51,872 nt of DNA from Gordonia otitidis NBRC 100426 (GCF_000248075.1 NZ_BAFB01000111.1:1-51872); one strand, 5' to 3'. Shown: positions 8,340 through 17,925, counted from the first letter of the stretch. The notes: a model not told the origin generated them from the sequence alone. Numbers and translations: made by a program.

Positions 8340-10121
8340 TCAGGCGGCCGGTGCGCCCTGCGTTTCCCGCTTCGTGCTCGCGACCTCATTCAATGACGCG
8401 TCAGGCGCGGACTGCTCGGGTACCGGGTCCTCACGCTGCGGCGTCCCCGCCTGCGCACTGTAGCCCGGTTGCGGCTGCTTGGTCCCGTCGACCGGCTGCG
8501 GCTGCGTAGACCCCTCGCCCGGCTGCGGCGATCCGGCGCCGGTGGGAGCGGGTAGTGGCGGCGTCGCGCCGGCGACGTTCGCACCATCTGTTGCGCCACC
8601 ACTTCCGGGCTCACCATTTCCCGGCTCGTTACCTACCGCGCCGCCACCTGCTGTGCCACCACGTTCTCCCCCACCACCGTGGTTTTCGCCGGGTGTGGTC
8701 GCCGGAGCGTCTGTGCCGTGCTCCGCGCTCTCCCCTTCGGTGACGGCAGCATCGTTACCGAGAGCCCTCTCGTCGAGCCGGTCTCCCTGCGTGGTGGTGC
8801 CCTGCCCCAACGCCGACAGTGCGTCGACGGATGGGGTTTGGCCCGCAGTTGTGGGGGCGCGGAGCGACGCGAGCCACTCTTCGAACGCCACCAGCGACGG
8901 CCGGTACGCGGGGCCCGGAATCCCACTGACATCGCGGCCGGTGAGCGTGTACGCCCAGAACCTGGCGAAGTTCACCGGCATCTGCGCGATACTCCGCACG
9001 CTGGCACTCAACGAGTCGACGCCCTTCGCCCAGAGGTCGGGGTTCCAGGTCCTCAAGCCGTTGGCCATGTCCTGCAGTGCGAAGACGTCCGTGAGCACTC
9101 CGCCGTAGCCGAGGTCGGGCAACTGCGGGAACCATCCCATCGCCCACCTGATCGGTGGCTGAAACGTCGCGAGTGTGATGCCGAGGATGTTCGGGAGCGT
9201 GAGTCTGTCCCCCATCAGATCGGGCACGGTCCAATCGATGCCGAGCTTGTCGACGAACTGCTGGGTACGAACCCACATCGACGACGGCACCACCAGTACA
9301 CAGCTCGTGAGCTGACCGGTCTCGACACAATCGAGTGGCTTCACACCCCACGCATCCCACAGCGCGCCGTCGGTGGTCGGGAGATACATGTACAGCGGGT
9401 ACAGGTCGTGCTTGGCCCAGTAGCCGATGAACCCGTCGAGTGCGCCGAGAGGATCGTGCAGCGGGTCGGGCAGGTCGCAGATCGGGTCTCCGCTGAAACA
9501 GACGGTGGTCACGGGAAGACCACCGAAGTCGTCGACGCTCCGCGCGCCGGTCATCGTGAGACCGGGGAGCACGCCGACCATCACGAGTTCGATGCCCTCT
9601 CCGTACAGGTTCCCGGCCTGCCGCGGATCGGAATAGAGCAGCCCCGACACCTCGTCGCGCGAGATGTCGTAACCCGATGTCTGCCGCGTACCGATGGCAG
9701 TGAGTACGTCGCCTGCGATACCCGCGCCCTGCGAGTAGCCGACGATCACGACCGGTTTACCCTCGCACGACGCCTGATAGCGCTCGACGGTCGAGAGCGT
9801 CGCCGCAACGCCCTCGGACTGACTGGCGTCGAACCCGAAGGAACCCATCGGCCAGATGGATGCCGGATATTCGACGCGTTGAACCGTGTAGCCGGCGTAC
9901 CTGTCCTGACGGGTGACACCGTCGAGCAGATGGGCATCGGGATCCCAGGTACCCCCGACGAGCACGAGCGATCCGCTGCCACATTCGGTGTCGACGGCAC
10001 CGGCGCGCGCCACACCGGCGCCTGAGGTCTGCCCGATCGTCAGGAGTACCGCGGCAACAAAGGCGAGGCCCAGTGTGCTCAGGGCCGTGATCGATCGCCG
10101 GACACCGAAATGAGCACCCAT
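8340..10121 (-). CDS. Secreted PE-PPE/cutinase-type serine hydrolase with Pro/Gly-rich tail
   Basis: A 593-residue exported alpha/beta hydrolase. A signal peptide (hydrophobic core about 11-30) ends near VARA40. The catalytic region resembles the PE-PPE/cutinase domain: nucleophile S130 in GYSQG, probable Asp D212 in SGDPICDLPDP, and probable His H238 in YWAKHDLYPLY. The last 150 residues are a low-complexity Gly/Pro/Thr/Glu tail without a membrane anchor. Such enzymes in mycolic-acid bacteria hydrolyse esters of lipids or polymers at the cell surface. GGAG six bases upstream supports the ATG at 10121. The tail may bind or cross the cell wall; that is inference. Its substrate is unknown. Confidence 0.8.
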   Translation of the reverse strand: MGAHFGVRRSITALSTLGLAFVAAVLLTIGQTSGAGVARAGAVDTECGSGSLVLVGGTWDPDAHLLDGVTRQDRYAGYTVQRVEYPASIWPMGSFGFDASQSEGVAATLSTVERYQASCEGKPVVIVGYSQGAGIAGDVLTAIGTRQTSGYDISRDEVSGLLYSDPRQAGNLYGEGIELVMVGVLPGLTMTGARSVDDFGGLPVTTVCFSGDPICDLPDPLHDPLGALDGFIGYWAKHDLYPLYMYLPTTDGALWDAWGVKPLDCVETGQLTSCVLVVPSSMWVRTQQFVDKLGIDWTVPDLMGDRLTLPNILGITLATFQPPIRWAMGWFPQLPDLGYGGVLTDVFALQDMANGLRTWNPDLWAKGVDSLSASVRSIAQMPVNFARFWAYTLTGRDVSGIPGPAYRPSLVAFEEWLASLRAPTTAGQTPSVDALSALGQGTTTQGDRLDERALGNDAAVTEGESAEHGTDAPATTPGENHGGGGERGGTAGGGAVGNEPGNGEPGSGGATDGANVAGATPPLPAPTGAGSPQPGEGSTQPQPVDGTKQPQPGYSAQAGTPQREDPVPEQSAPDASLNEVASTKRETQGAPAA

Positions 10122-10386
10122 ACCGTCTCCACCTATCCAGCTCGGCCGGTGTGCACCGCTATGCGGCGTCGAAGTTCCCGGGTCCGATACGAATGATCGG
10201 ATGGTAGGAGCGGCACGACGACGGCACCGTCGAATTCCTGATCAGCAGGCGAACTCGCGGTGACAGAGCGTCGAATTCCCCCGATCGGACTACACACCCG
10301 GATGATTTTGCGCCCGGCAGAGCACGTCGCGACCCACCTGGAAAACGCAGCTTGTCCAGCCCGAGAACCAGGCTGCGTCAGAGGGT
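10122..10386. other. Intergenic region upstream of the met promoter
   Basis: No gene is supported here. It contains the divergent promoter region of the hydrolase and a 7-bp inverted repeat (ACGCAGC/GCTGCGT) near 10345-10380 that lacks a U-tract. I see no tRNA or ORF with convincing coding character. Confidence 0.4.
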
Positions 10387-10415
10387 TCTCACATCATTTC
10401 GGACGTGTTATATCC
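10387..10415 (+). promoter_or_regulatory. Candidate promoter of the met riboswitch transcript
   Basis: TTCTCA at 10387-10392 and TATATC at 10410-10415 are spaced 17 bases and are the most AT-rich hexamers of the region. Initiation about 7 bases later, near 10422, would begin the transcript just before the riboswitch P1 stem. Inferred from spacing only. Confidence 0.4.
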
Positions 10416-10425
10416 TTGACGCCAG

Positions 10426-10541
10426 GTCATGAGTATCAGCGCAAAGCCCCGGCTTGCTGATCGGCAACCCTCCAACCGCGGTGGGGTGCTCCGGGTGATG
10501 ACCGGGTTGAGGGACAGCGGAAACGGGTCCCCGGCAAGCGC
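10426..10541 (+). ncRNA. SAM-IV riboswitch
   Basis: Conserved SAM-IV elements are readable. P1 is GGTCAT (10426-10431) with ATGACC (10499-10504). P2 is ATCAGC (10436-10441) with GCTGAT (10457-10462). P3 is AAGCC (10445-10449) with GGCTT (10452-10456). These are followed by the conserved CGGCAACCCTCC and GCGGTGGGGTGC segments. SAM-IV occurs mainly in Actinomycetales upstream of sulfur-metabolism genes, and here it precedes metY. An 8-bp hairpin follows at 10543-10561 (GGGTCCGA/TCGGACCC), the likely expression platform. It has no U-run, so control may be translational. High SAM should turn metY-metX off. Confidence 0.9.
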
Positions 10542-10597
10542 GGGTCCGAAGGTCGGACCCCAACAGGGTCGTCGTGCCCTGCCGACCGTAGAAAGTG

Positions 10598-11932
10598 ATG
10601 CACATTCCAATGTCTGACGTCGACGTCGACCAGAATCCAGCGGACAGCTGGAGTTTCGAAACCAAGCAGATCCATGCCGGCCAGACGGCCGATGCGGCCA
10701 CCAATGCCCGCGCGCTGCCGATCTACCAGACCACGTCGTACACGTTCAACGACACGACGCATGCAGCCAATCTGTTCGGACTGTCCGAACCCGGCAACAT
10801 CTACACCCGCCTGATGAACCCGACGCAGGACGTCGTCGAGCAGCGCCTCGCCGCCCTCGAGGGTGGTGTCGCCGCGCTGCTCGTCGCCTCCGGCCAGGCC
10901 GCCGAGACGTACGCGATCCTGAACATCGTCGAAAACGGCGGACACGTCGTGTCGAGTCCGAGGCTGTACGGCGGAACCTACAACCTCTTCCACTACACGC
11001 TGCCCAAGCTCGGTATCGAGGTGACCTTCGTCGAGGACCCGGAAGACCTCGACTCATGGCAGGCCGCTGTACGCGACAACACACGTGCGTTCTACGGAGA
11101 GTCGATCTCCAACCCCAACAACGAGATCCTCGACATCGAGGGCATCTCCGGTGTGGCGCATCGCAACGGGGTTCCGCTCATCGTCGACAACACCGTCGCC
11201 ACCCCGTACCTGCTCAACCCGTTGGCGCACGGCGCCGACATCGTCGTGCACTCGGCCACCAAGTACATCGGTGGACACGGAACCGCAATCGGTGGCGTGA
11301 TCATCGACGGCGGCACCTTCGACTGGCGGGTGCAGCGCGACGGTGAAGACCTCTTCCCCGGCTTCACGACGCCCGATCCGAGCTACCACGGTGCGGTGTT
11401 CGCCGACCTCGGCGCCCCCGCGTACGCACTCAAGGCTCGTGTGCAACTGCTGCGTGACACCGGTGCGGCGATTTCTCCGTTCAACGCCTTCCTACTCGCG
11501 CAGGGACTCGAGACGCTGAGTCTTCGGGTCGAGCGTCACGTGGCCAACGCCCAGCGGGTCGCCGAGTACCTCAACGACCACCCGCAGGTGGAGTCGGTCG
11601 CCTACGCGGGTCTTTCGTCGTCTCCGTGGTTCAAGCGCGGCCAGGAACTCGCGCCGAAGGGACAGGGCGCGGTCATCGGATTCGAGATCATCGGCGGTGT
11701 CGACGCGGGCAAGCGATTCGTCGAGGCACTCACACTGCACAGCCACGTCGCGAACATCGGTGATGTGCGCTCCCTGGTGATCCACCCCGCATCCACCACC
11801 CACAGCCAGCTGACTCCCGACGAGCAACTCGCCGCGGGCGTCACCCCTGGCCTCGTTCGCCTCGCAGTGGGCATCGAGGGGATCGACGACATCCTCGCCG
11901 ATCTCGACCGAGGATTCGAAGCAGCCAAGTAA
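10598..11932 (+). CDS. metY: O-acetylhomoserine sulfhydrylase
   Basis: A Cys/Met-metabolism PLP enzyme (fold type I) of about 444 residues that turns O-acetylhomoserine plus sulfide into homocysteine. The PLP lysine is K222 in [25 protein letters not shown] marks the phosphate-binding region. Length and the [11 protein letters not shown]-terminus fit the MetY class rather than the shorter cystathionine enzymes; the M. tuberculosis homologue Rv3340 is called metC. The ATG at 10598 has AGAAAG upstream; the ATG at 10610 is an alternative without one. It is controlled by the SAM-IV element and followed after 32 bases by metX, which supplies its substrate. Confidence 0.95.
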   Translation: MHIPMSDVDVDQNPADSWSFETKQIHAGQTADAATNARALPIYQTTSYTFNDTTHAANLFGLSEPGNIYTRLMNPTQDVVEQRLAALEGGVAALLVASGQAAETYAILNIVENGGHVVSSPRLYGGTYNLFHYTLPKLGIEVTFVEDPEDLDSWQAAVRDNTRAFYGESISNPNNEILDIEGISGVAHRNGVPLIVDNTVATPYLLNPLAHGADIVVHSATKYIGGHGTAIGGVIIDGGTFDWRVQRDGEDLFPGFTTPDPSYHGAVFADLGAPAYALKARVQLLRDTGAAISPFNAFLLAQGLETLSLRVERHVANAQRVAEYLNDHPQVESVAYAGLSSSPWFKRGQELAPKGQGAVIGFEIIGGVDAGKRFVEALTLHSHVANIGDVRSLVIHPASTTHSQLTPDEQLAAGVTPGLVRLAVGIEGIDDILADLDRGFEAAK

Positions 11933-11964
11933 CGACGGACGCGCACCAAGGAGCGAGGACACCT

Positions 11965-13113
11965 GTGTCGGTGAGTATCGACCCGCAGACGGAGACCGAG
12001 CAACGGCCGAACTGGGAGAACGTCCCGGACGGCCAGATGCTCAGCGCCCGTCTCGGGTCGATCTCACTCGACAACGGTCAGCAGATCGACGACGTGACCA
12101 TCGCTTTCCAGCGCTGGGGTCGCTTGTCGCCGTCTCGGGACAATGTGATCCTCACCCTGCACGCACTCACGGGCGACTCACATGTCACCGGCTCCGCCGA
12201 CGAAAATCATCCCTCTCCCGGTTGGTGGGACGGCCTGATCGGTCCCGGCGCAGCCATCGACACCGACGAATGGTGCGTCATCTCGGCCAACGTGCTCGGC
12301 GGATGCCGCGGCTCGACGGGCCCCGCATCGTTGGATTCGTCCGGACGCCCCTGGGGTTCGCGCTTCCCTCAGATCACCGTGCTCGATCAGGTACGCGCAG
12401 AGGTCGCCCTGATGGACCATCTGAATATCGAGAGCATCGGGGCCGTCGTCGGCGGCTCGATGGGTGGTGCCCGAGCGCTGGAATGGATCATCGAGTATCC
12501 CGAACGGGTCCGGAGCGCGCTCGTACTCGCTGTCGGGGCGCGTGCGACGGCAGATCAGATCGGCATCCAGACGACTCAGATCGCCGCCATCACGTCCGAC
12601 CCCGCATGGCACGGCGGCGACTACCACGGAACCGGCCAGTCGCCGACGACCGGGCTGGGAATCGCTCGACGGATCGCGCACCTTACCTATCGCAGCGAAC
12701 CGGAACTCGATGAGCGCTTCGCGAATCACCCTCAAGGCGAAGAGGATCCGCTCACCGGCGGACGCTACGCGGTGCAGAGCTACCTCGATCACCAGGCGGG
12801 CAAGTTGGTCGAGCGCTTCGACCCCGGGAGCTACGTCATTCTCACCGAGGTGCTCAACAACCACGACGTCGGCCGTGACCGCGGTGGCGTGCAGGCGGCA
12901 CTCAACGCCTGTGAGGTACCCGTGATCGTCGGCGGCATCGACTCGGACCGCCTGTACCCGTTGCGGTTACAGGTGGAACTCGCCGAGGAGCTCGGCAACT
13001 GCGTCGGCGGTTTGCAGGTCGTGCAGTCTGATACCGGCCACGACGGATTCCTGACCGAGTTCGACGCGATCGGCGATCTTCTGAAGCGCACCGTCGCCCT
13101 CGCGCGCCGCTGA
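11965..13113 (+). CDS. metX: Homoserine O-acetyltransferase
   Basis: An alpha/beta-hydrolase-fold transferase of 382 residues that acetylates L-homoserine with acetyl-CoA, the first committed step of methionine synthesis. The nucleophile elbow is [14 protein letters not shown] with S165. The acid is D328 in IDSDRLYPL and the base is H359 in SDTGHDGFL. The GTG start at 11965 is set by GAGG at 11955-11958, with AAGGAG just before it. It lies 32 bases after metY in the same riboswitch-controlled transcript. M. tuberculosis Rv3341 (called metA) sits in the same place. Confidence 0.96.
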   Translation: MSVSIDPQTETEQRPNWENVPDGQMLSARLGSISLDNGQQIDDVTIAFQRWGRLSPSRDNVILTLHALTGDSHVTGSADENHPSPGWWDGLIGPGAAIDTDEWCVISANVLGGCRGSTGPASLDSSGRPWGSRFPQITVLDQVRAEVALMDHLNIESIGAVVGGSMGGARALEWIIEYPERVRSALVLAVGARATADQIGIQTTQIAAITSDPAWHGGDYHGTGQSPTTGLGIARRIAHLTYRSEPELDERFANHPQGEEDPLTGGRYAVQSYLDHQAGKLVERFDPGSYVILTEVLNNHDVGRDRGGVQAALNACEVPVIVGGIDSDRLYPLRLQVELAEELGNCVGGLQVVQSDTGHDGFLTEFDAIGDLLKRTVALARR

Positions 13114-13178
13114 GCGGGCGCATCCGTCGCCGACGCCTCGCAGAGCGAGCAACTCACTCTCAGCACCCGACCCCACGC

Positions 13179-14702
13179 TCAGGGCGCTGGAAGCAACCCA
13201 TCCGGAGCGGGTGTCGTGGTGGTGGTCGTCGTCGACGGCGTTGACGGCCGATGGGAACCCTGACCGGTATCGGCGTGGGGCGCATTGCCGTTCGGGCGCT
13301 CGCCGCCCGGCGCCTGCTGATCGTCCGGTGTCGGGGTCGCGGTGTCGGGAGCCGGAGTCCTCGACGGCGGAGCAAGGTTCGGGGGAAGCAGCGCGGGCGG
13401 AATCGTGATACCCGGAGGCAGCGGCAGCGTCGGGCGACTGCTCTCCGCGCTCGGCGGCTGGGTCGTCGACGGCGGGGCGGGACGCGCCGAGAGAGTCAAC
13501 GTCGTCGGCGAGGGGGTCGTCGGGGGTAGTTGGGTCGTTGCCCACCCCGGCCCGTCGTCCTCACGCGTGGTGTGCGGCGCATTGCTCGACGCCGAGCTGT
13601 GCTGCGGCACAACCGCTGTCGGCTCCGAAGGCATCGCTTCGGTCTGCTCGACCTGAGTCGTCGTCGATGCGACACGCGCACTCGACGGCGACGGAATCTG
13701 TGTGGAGTTCCCTGTCAGTGTCGAACCCACTGCGTACACGGTGAACATGGCCGCTGCGATGATGACCGCGGTCACCGCGATCGGCAGCGGCGACAACGCT
13801 CCCCTGCGGCGACCGCCGCCGATGAACGCGAGTCGACTCGGCGCAGACGCCTCCTCCGACGCGAGCATTGCGGCGCCGACGGCAGCCGTCTGCTCGGGAC
13901 TCGCCGGGATGACGACATCGATCGGTCCGTCCGGACCGTCGACCTGCGGCACGATGTCGGCGATACTCGGCAGATTGGCGAGCCCTCCGACCAGCACGAC
14001 CGCACACGTCGAACGCGTTGCGAGATAACGACTCAACTCCTCGCGGGCACCACGGAGGAGCGGACGGGAGGCAGCTGCGAGTGTCGCACTGCCGATACGG
14101 AAGCGGCCGGCGGAGTCGGCCGAATTGCTGTCACCGGGCTCCTCTTTCGCGGTTCGTACCGCGCCACGCAATGCGTTGCGACTGAGCTTGTTGGTCGACG
14201 AACCACGCACGGCGCTTGCATCGGCGCCGAGTTCACGGACGATCGCGTCGTCGAGTGCGCGCCCGGACAGCGCTCGTGAGCGTGTGACATCGGAAATGGC
14301 ACCCGTCGCGGGGTCGACTGTGTACAGGCTCATCCCGCTGTCACCGCAGTCGACGACGACCACAGACCGATACCGTCCGATCTGCCCCGTCTCGATGAGA
14401 CAGGCCGTCACAGCCTGCTCGACGGAGACCAGGTGGATCTGTCGTCGCGGACCCGACCCCGTCGAACCGACGAGTTCACGACCGAGATCGCCACCTGCCG
14501 CGACACCGATCGGTCCTACGCGGCGATCGGTGTCCCGCGCGGCGTCGAGCATCAGATCGATGCCTGCATTGACGCGGCCGGAAGTGTCGTGGCCGTCGCT
14601 GGTGTCGACGTCGATCACCCGTGACTCCACGAGCTCACGTCCTGAGTCGTCGCGTGTGAGCAGAACGAAGTGAATCATGCCCTGACCCAGCGAAACGCCC
14701 AT
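13179..14702 (-). CDS. Membrane-anchored Hsp70-like (ASKHA) protein with Ser/Thr/Pro-rich outer tail
   Basis: A 507-residue protein with three parts. Residues 1-285 read as a reduced actin/Hsp70-type ATPase: SLGQGMIHFVLL for phosphate-1, VVVVDCGDSGMSLYTVD (about 114-130) for phosphate-2, VVLVGGLANLPSIADIV (about 235-251) for the adenosine loop, and EQTAAVGAAMLA after it. One helix at about 307-328 (LPIAVTAVIIAAAMFTVY) crosses the membrane. Residues 340-507 are Thr/Pro/Ser-rich and presumably outside the cell. The Hsp70 substrate-binding domain is missing. The orientation suggests a nucleotide-driven sensor or scaffold coupled to the wall; the function is unknown. It is a single gene convergent with metX. 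Confidence 0.7.
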   Translation of the reverse strand: MGVSLGQGMIHFVLLTRDDSGRELVESRVIDVDTSDGHDTSGRVNAGIDLMLDAARDTDRRVGPIGVAAGGDLGRELVGSTGSGPRRQIHLVSVEQAVTACLIETGQIGRYRSVVVVDCGDSGMSLYTVDPATGAISDVTRSRALSGRALDDAIVRELGADASAVRGSSTNKLSRNALRGAVRTAKEEPGDSNSADSAGRFRIGSATLAAASRPLLRGAREELSRYLATRSTCAVVLVGGLANLPSIADIVPQVDGPDGPIDVVIPASPEQTAAVGAAMLASEEASAPSRLAFIGGGRRRGALSPLPIAVTAVIIAAAMFTVYAVGSTLTGNSTQIPSPSSARVASTTTQVEQTEAMPSEPTAVVPQHSSASSNAPHTTREDDGPGWATTQLPPTTPSPTTLTLSARPAPPSTTQPPSAESSRPTLPLPPGITIPPALLPPNLAPPSRTPAPDTATPTPDDQQAPGGERPNGNAPHADTGQGSHRPSTPSTTTTTTTPAPDGLLPAP

Positions 14703-14946
14703 CGACGTCGTCTCGTCGTGGGTGGTGTGACCGTGTCTATTCAGCGTCGAAGAGATTGGTTGCCTGCCCGTTGTCGCCGTTCATCGTTCGTTGCGGCGTG
14801 CTCGCGCACAGCCGCCGCGCACCACTGTTCGGTTCGCGGAGTTCACACTCGCGTCCGGAATGGAACCGTCGAGGTGTACTGATCAGACGGGTGCCGGATC
14901 AGCTCATGTCCTCAGACACTTTACCGAAGCGTAGCCCAGATTGTAA

Positions 14947-15270
14947 TCAATCCGTGCCCAACGGGTCTATTGACGCAGCTAGCCATAGCATCAACGCACC
15001 GACGCCGGCAAGAGACACGACGTCGAAAAATCTTCCTCTGACCTGCAGCAATCCAATTCGTGACGTTGGCAACACCGCTCGCATGAATGCACCGAGAAGC
15101 AAAGCCGTTCCAAAAACGAACGACCCACGTCGCCAGCGATCGAACAGCACCAGTGCGGCGCCGACGATCACGCCAAGCATCACCAGGATGTACGGAATCT
15201 GCGCGATGACGGCGCGGACGCGACGGGCATGGCGAAGCTGACGCACCCGCGCATCCGTCGCGGAGTTCAC
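14947..15270 (-). CDS. DUF3017 membrane protein (Rv3355c-like)
   Basis: A 107-residue protein with three predicted helices: [19 protein letters not shown], the [17 protein letters not shown] stretch, and [16 protein letters not shown] near the end. The pattern and its place behind folD match the DUF3017 family (Rv3355c). The GTG start at 15270 overlaps the folD stop as GTGA, showing translational coupling; the open frame runs upstream into folD but reads as Arg-rich nonsense there. Function is unknown, though coupling to folD is conserved in related genomes by my recollection. Confidence 0.8.
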   Translation of the reverse strand: MNSATDARVRQLRHARRVRAVIAQIPYILVMLGVIVGAALVLFDRWRRGSFVFGTALLLGAFMRAVLPTSRIGLLQVRGRFFDVVSLAGVGALMLWLAASIDPLGTD

Positions 15271-16163
15271 CGGCCGGTGTCCCCGGAAGTCGACACCCCT
15301 GCGGCAGATCGTGCGGCGAGATCGGCCTCGGCTCGTTCGATGACGTTCACGAGCAAAAACGCCCGGGTCAGCGGGCCGACGCCACCGGGATTCGGCGAGA
15401 CGTACCCTGCGACGTCCCACACGTCGGGAGCGACGTCGCCCACGAGTCCGTCAGCGGTCCGGCTGACGCCCACGTCGATGACCGCTGCGCCGGGCTTGAC
15501 CATGTCGGCTGTCACCAGGTGCCCGACACCCGCGGCCGCCACCACTATGTCGGCACGTCTGATCTCCGCTGCGAGGTCGCGTGTGCCGGTGTGGCACAGC
15601 GTGACGGTCGCGTTCTCGCTGCGACGCGTGAGCAGCAGACCGATCGGACGACCTATCGTCACGCCACGACCCACCACGGTCACCCGCGCGCCGTCGATGG
15701 GGATGTCGTACCGACGCAACAGGTGGATCACGCCACGTGGTGTGCACGGGAGCGTCGACTCCTTGCCCAGGACGAGTCGGCCCAGGTTGATCGGGTGCAG
15801 ACCATCGGCGTCCTTTGCCGGGTCGATGCGCTCGAGCGCGGCGTTCTCGTCGAGATGCTTCGGCAGCGGAAGCTGCACGATGTAGCCGGTGCAGCCGGGA
15901 TCGGCGTTGAGCTCGTCGATGGCGGCGTTGAGATCGGCCGTCGTGGCGTCAGCGGGAAGATCTTTGCGAATCGAAGCGATGCCGATCTTGGCGCAGTCGG
16001 AGTGCTTACCCTTCACATAGGACTGCGAGCCTGGATCCTCGCCGACGAGAATTGTCCCGAGACCGGGCATCACACCGGCCATCCGAAGCTTGTCGACGCG
16101 TTCACGGAGATCGGCAAAGATCTCGTCGCGGGTCAGTTTGCCGTCGAGTCGTATCGCGCTCAC
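15267..16163 (-). CDS. folD: Bifunctional methylenetetrahydrofolate dehydrogenase/cyclohydrolase
   Basis: A FolD protein of 298 residues that interconverts 5,10-methylene-THF, methenyl-THF and 10-formyl-THF with NADP. The active-site block [15 protein letters not shown] holds Y49 and the catalytic K53, [10 protein letters not shown] is a family signature, and [16 protein letters not shown] is the dinucleotide-binding loop (Gly-Arg-Gly, with Thr where Ser is usual). [13 protein letters not shown] closes the fold. Length is standard. It starts at the ATG 16163, 89 bases from the divergent dehydratase gene, and is translationally coupled to the downstream DUF3017 gene. Confidence 0.96.
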   Translation of the reverse strand: MSAIRLDGKLTRDEIFADLRERVDKLRMAGVMPGLGTILVGEDPGSQSYVKGKHSDCAKIGIASIRKDLPADATTADLNAAIDELNADPGCTGYIVQLPLPKHLDENAALERIDPAKDADGLHPINLGRLVLGKESTLPCTPRGVIHLLRRYDIPIDGARVTVVGRGVTIGRPIGLLLTRRSENATVTLCHTGTRDLAAEIRRADIVVAAAGVGHLVTADMVKPGAAVIDVGVSRTADGLVGDVAPDVWDVAGYVSPNPGGVGPLTRAFLLVNVIERAEADLAARSAAGVSTSGDTGR

Positions 16164-16252
16164 CCGTCCATTGTTCCATCCTGCGCGACGCGCGGTGTCA
16201 GGTGTCGAGGTCGGGCCATGGTCCGCGCATCCGACCCGAGTACCGTGCTGCC

Positions 16253-17209
16253 ATGCCGATCAACGCCACCCGCCCGATCACCATCTCTGATGTCAGGCGC
16301 GCGCGAGGGCGCATCGCTGCGCATGTTCGACGCACACCGGTCCTGCGTGCGGAGATCGACACGATCGGTGGACGCGTGCCGGTGGTCTTCAAACTCGAGT
16401 ACCTGCAACTCGGCGGCTCGTTCAAAGCCCGAGGAAGCGTGAACACAGTGCTGGCGGCGCGCGACGCCGACAGGCTGCCGGACGCAGGGGTGGTCGTGGC
16501 GTCCGGCGGAAACGCCGCGATCGGCGCGGCTCACGCAGCCCGCATCGTCGACGCACGATGCACCGTCGTCGTACCCGAGAACGCCCCGCCGGTGAAGGTG
16601 GCTGCGCTGCGGGAGTTGGGTGCCGACGTGCGGTTGGTCGGATCGCAGTACTCCGAGGCCGCCGCGGCTGCCGCGACGTTCGCCACCGAATCCGGTGCTC
16701 TCGAACTGCACGCCTACGACCTGCACGACGTCGTCGCGGGGGCTGGGACCATCGCACTCGAACTCGCGGCGGACGTTCCGGGACCCCTCACGACGGTCGT
16801 GTGTGTGGGTGGCGGTGGACTGCTCGCAGGACTCGCCGCTGCGCAGCGACCAGGAGACCATCTCGTCGGTGCCGAGCCCGCCGGCGCGGCTTGCTTACAC
16901 CAGGCGATCCAGGCGGGTGAGCCGACCTCTGTCGAACTCGACAGCATCGCCGCGGATTCGCTGGGCGCCACCATGATCGGCGACATCTGCTGGTCGACCA
17001 TCACCGGCAGCTCGCTCGACAGTGTCGTCATCTCCGACGACGAGATCATCGCTGCGCGTCGAATGCTGTGGAGGCAGTTCCGCATCGTCGTCGAGCACGG
17101 CACCGCGACCGCGGTGGCTGCCGTGGTCGGCGGCCAGGTGAGGGTCGCCCACGACTCGACGCTCTGCGTGCTGCTGTGCGGAGCCAACACGCGGCCCGAC
17201 GATCTCTGA
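16253..17209 (+). CDS. Threonine/serine dehydratase-like PLP enzyme
   Basis: A 318-residue fold-type II PLP enzyme. The Schiff-base lysine is K58 in LGGSFKARG; the phosphate-binding loop reads [10 protein letters not shown] where SGGNHA is usual, and a Gly-rich GGGGLLAG lies near residue 187. Length and motifs fit a short catabolic threonine/serine ammonia-lyase without an ACT regulatory domain; a serine racemase-like activity cannot be excluded. His after Asn in SGGNHG is replaced by Ala, a modest deviation. The ATG at 16253 is the only plausible start, though no clear ribosome site precedes it. The gene is divergent from folD and followed by a 21-bp repeat array. Confidence 0.8.
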   Translation: MPINATRPITISDVRRARGRIAAHVRRTPVLRAEIDTIGGRVPVVFKLEYLQLGGSFKARGSVNTVLAARDADRLPDAGVVVASGGNAAIGAAHAARIVDARCTVVVPENAPPVKVAALRELGADVRLVGSQYSEAAAAAATFATESGALELHAYDLHDVVAGAGTIALELAADVPGPLTTVVCVGGGGLLAGLAAAQRPGDHLVGAEPAGAACLHQAIQAGEPTSVELDSIAADSLGATMIGDICWSTITGSSLDSVVISDDEIIAARRMLWRQFRIVVEHGTATAVAAVVGGQVRVAHDSTLCVLLCGANTRPDDL

Positions 17210-17228
17210 GTACCTCCCCACGCCCGCC

Positions 17229-17291
17229 CCGCCGACTGTGCGCTCCCTGCCGCCGACCGTGCGCTGCCTGCCGCCGACCGTGCACTGCCGA
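17229..17291. repeat. Three tandem copies of a 21-bp repeat (array 1)
   Basis: Three head-to-tail 21-base units occupy 17229-17249, 17250-17270 and 17271-17291. They share the core GCCGAC(C/T)GTGCGCT and differ at few positions. They fill most of the gap between the dehydratase gene and trmL. The reverse complement of the unit recurs beyond trmL (array 2). Confidence 0.85.
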
Positions 17292-17335
17292 CCTTCGCGA
17301 TAGGCAGCCCACTCCCGCTCTGCACAATGGACCCC

Positions 17336-17800
17336 ATGTTCCGCATCATGTTCTACCAGCCGTGTATCCCGCCCAACACGGGCAACGCGATCCGGCTGGC
17401 CGCCAACACCGGAAGCGAACTGCATCTGATCGAGCCGCTCGGCTTCTCGATGTCCGACGCCCAGGTGAAGCGCGCGGGTCTCGACTATCACGAGATGGCG
17501 AACGTGACGGTTCATCCGAATCTCGTTACAGCGTTCACGGAATTGAAGCCGGAGCGCGTTTTCGCGTTCACCGCGCACGCCTCGCGGTACCACACCGACG
17601 TCGACTACCGCCCTGGCGACGTGTTGCTGTTCGGTCCGGAACCCACGGGTCTCCCCGATGACGTGCTCGCTGAACCCGAGATCACCGACTCGCTTCGCAT
17701 CCCTATGCTCGCCGGGCGTCGCTCACACAACCTCGCGAATGCAGCAAGCATCGTCGTATACGAGGCGTGGCGACAGAACGGATTCGACGGCGCCGTGTGA
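17336..17800 (+). CDS. trmL: tRNA (cytidine(34)-2'-O)-methyltransferase, TrmL/SpoU type
   Basis: A SPOUT-fold methylase of 154 residues, Rv3366-like, expected to methylate the ribose of the wobble nucleotide in certain tRNA-Leu species with SAM. The three SpoU motifs are present: IPPNTGNAIRLAANTG, LFGPEPTGLPDDV, and IPMLAGRRSHNLANAAS near the end. The ATG at 17336 begins MFRIMFYQPC, the family N-terminus; an ATG nine bases upstream is possible. The gene stands alone between two 21-bp repeat arrays in opposite orientations and converges on the DUF167 gene. I infer the TrmL assignment from length and motifs; a different SpoU target is possible. Confidence 0.88.
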   Translation: MFRIMFYQPCIPPNTGNAIRLAANTGSELHLIEPLGFSMSDAQVKRAGLDYHEMANVTVHPNLVTAFTELKPERVFAFTAHASRYHTDVDYRPGDVLLFGPEPTGLPDDVLAEPEITDSLRIPMLAGRRSHNLANAASIVVYEAWRQNGFDGAV

Positions 17801-17841
17801 CGGACGGCCAAGCGACGACAGAGTCAGGCGACAACGGGATA

Positions 17842-17925
17842 CAGCGCCCACTCGACGGCAGGCAGCGCACACTCGCCAGCAACTTGCGCCCACTCGACAG
17901 CAGGCAGCGCCCACTCGGCGCTCAG
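17842..17925. repeat. Four tandem 21-bp units, inverted relative to array 1 (array 2)
   Basis: Units at 17842-17862, 17863-17883, 17884-17904 and 17905-17925 share the core GCGCCCACTCGAC with a GGCAGG-type tail. Read as reverse complement they resemble array 1: CAGGCAGCGCAC occurs in both. The last unit overlaps the stop codon of the DUF167 gene. The array fills the gap between two convergent genes. Confidence 0.8.

Noticed and set aside
13530..14279. 249-residue plus-strand ORF opposite the Hsp70-like gene
   Set aside because: Arg/Asp/His-rich composition typical of an antisense shadow in high-GC DNA; the minus-strand frame carries real motifs.
14703..14946. Possible gene or RNA between the Hsp70-like gene and DUF3017
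   Set aside because: No conserved motif, hairpin or credible ORF seen; treated as an ordinary intergenic and promoter region.
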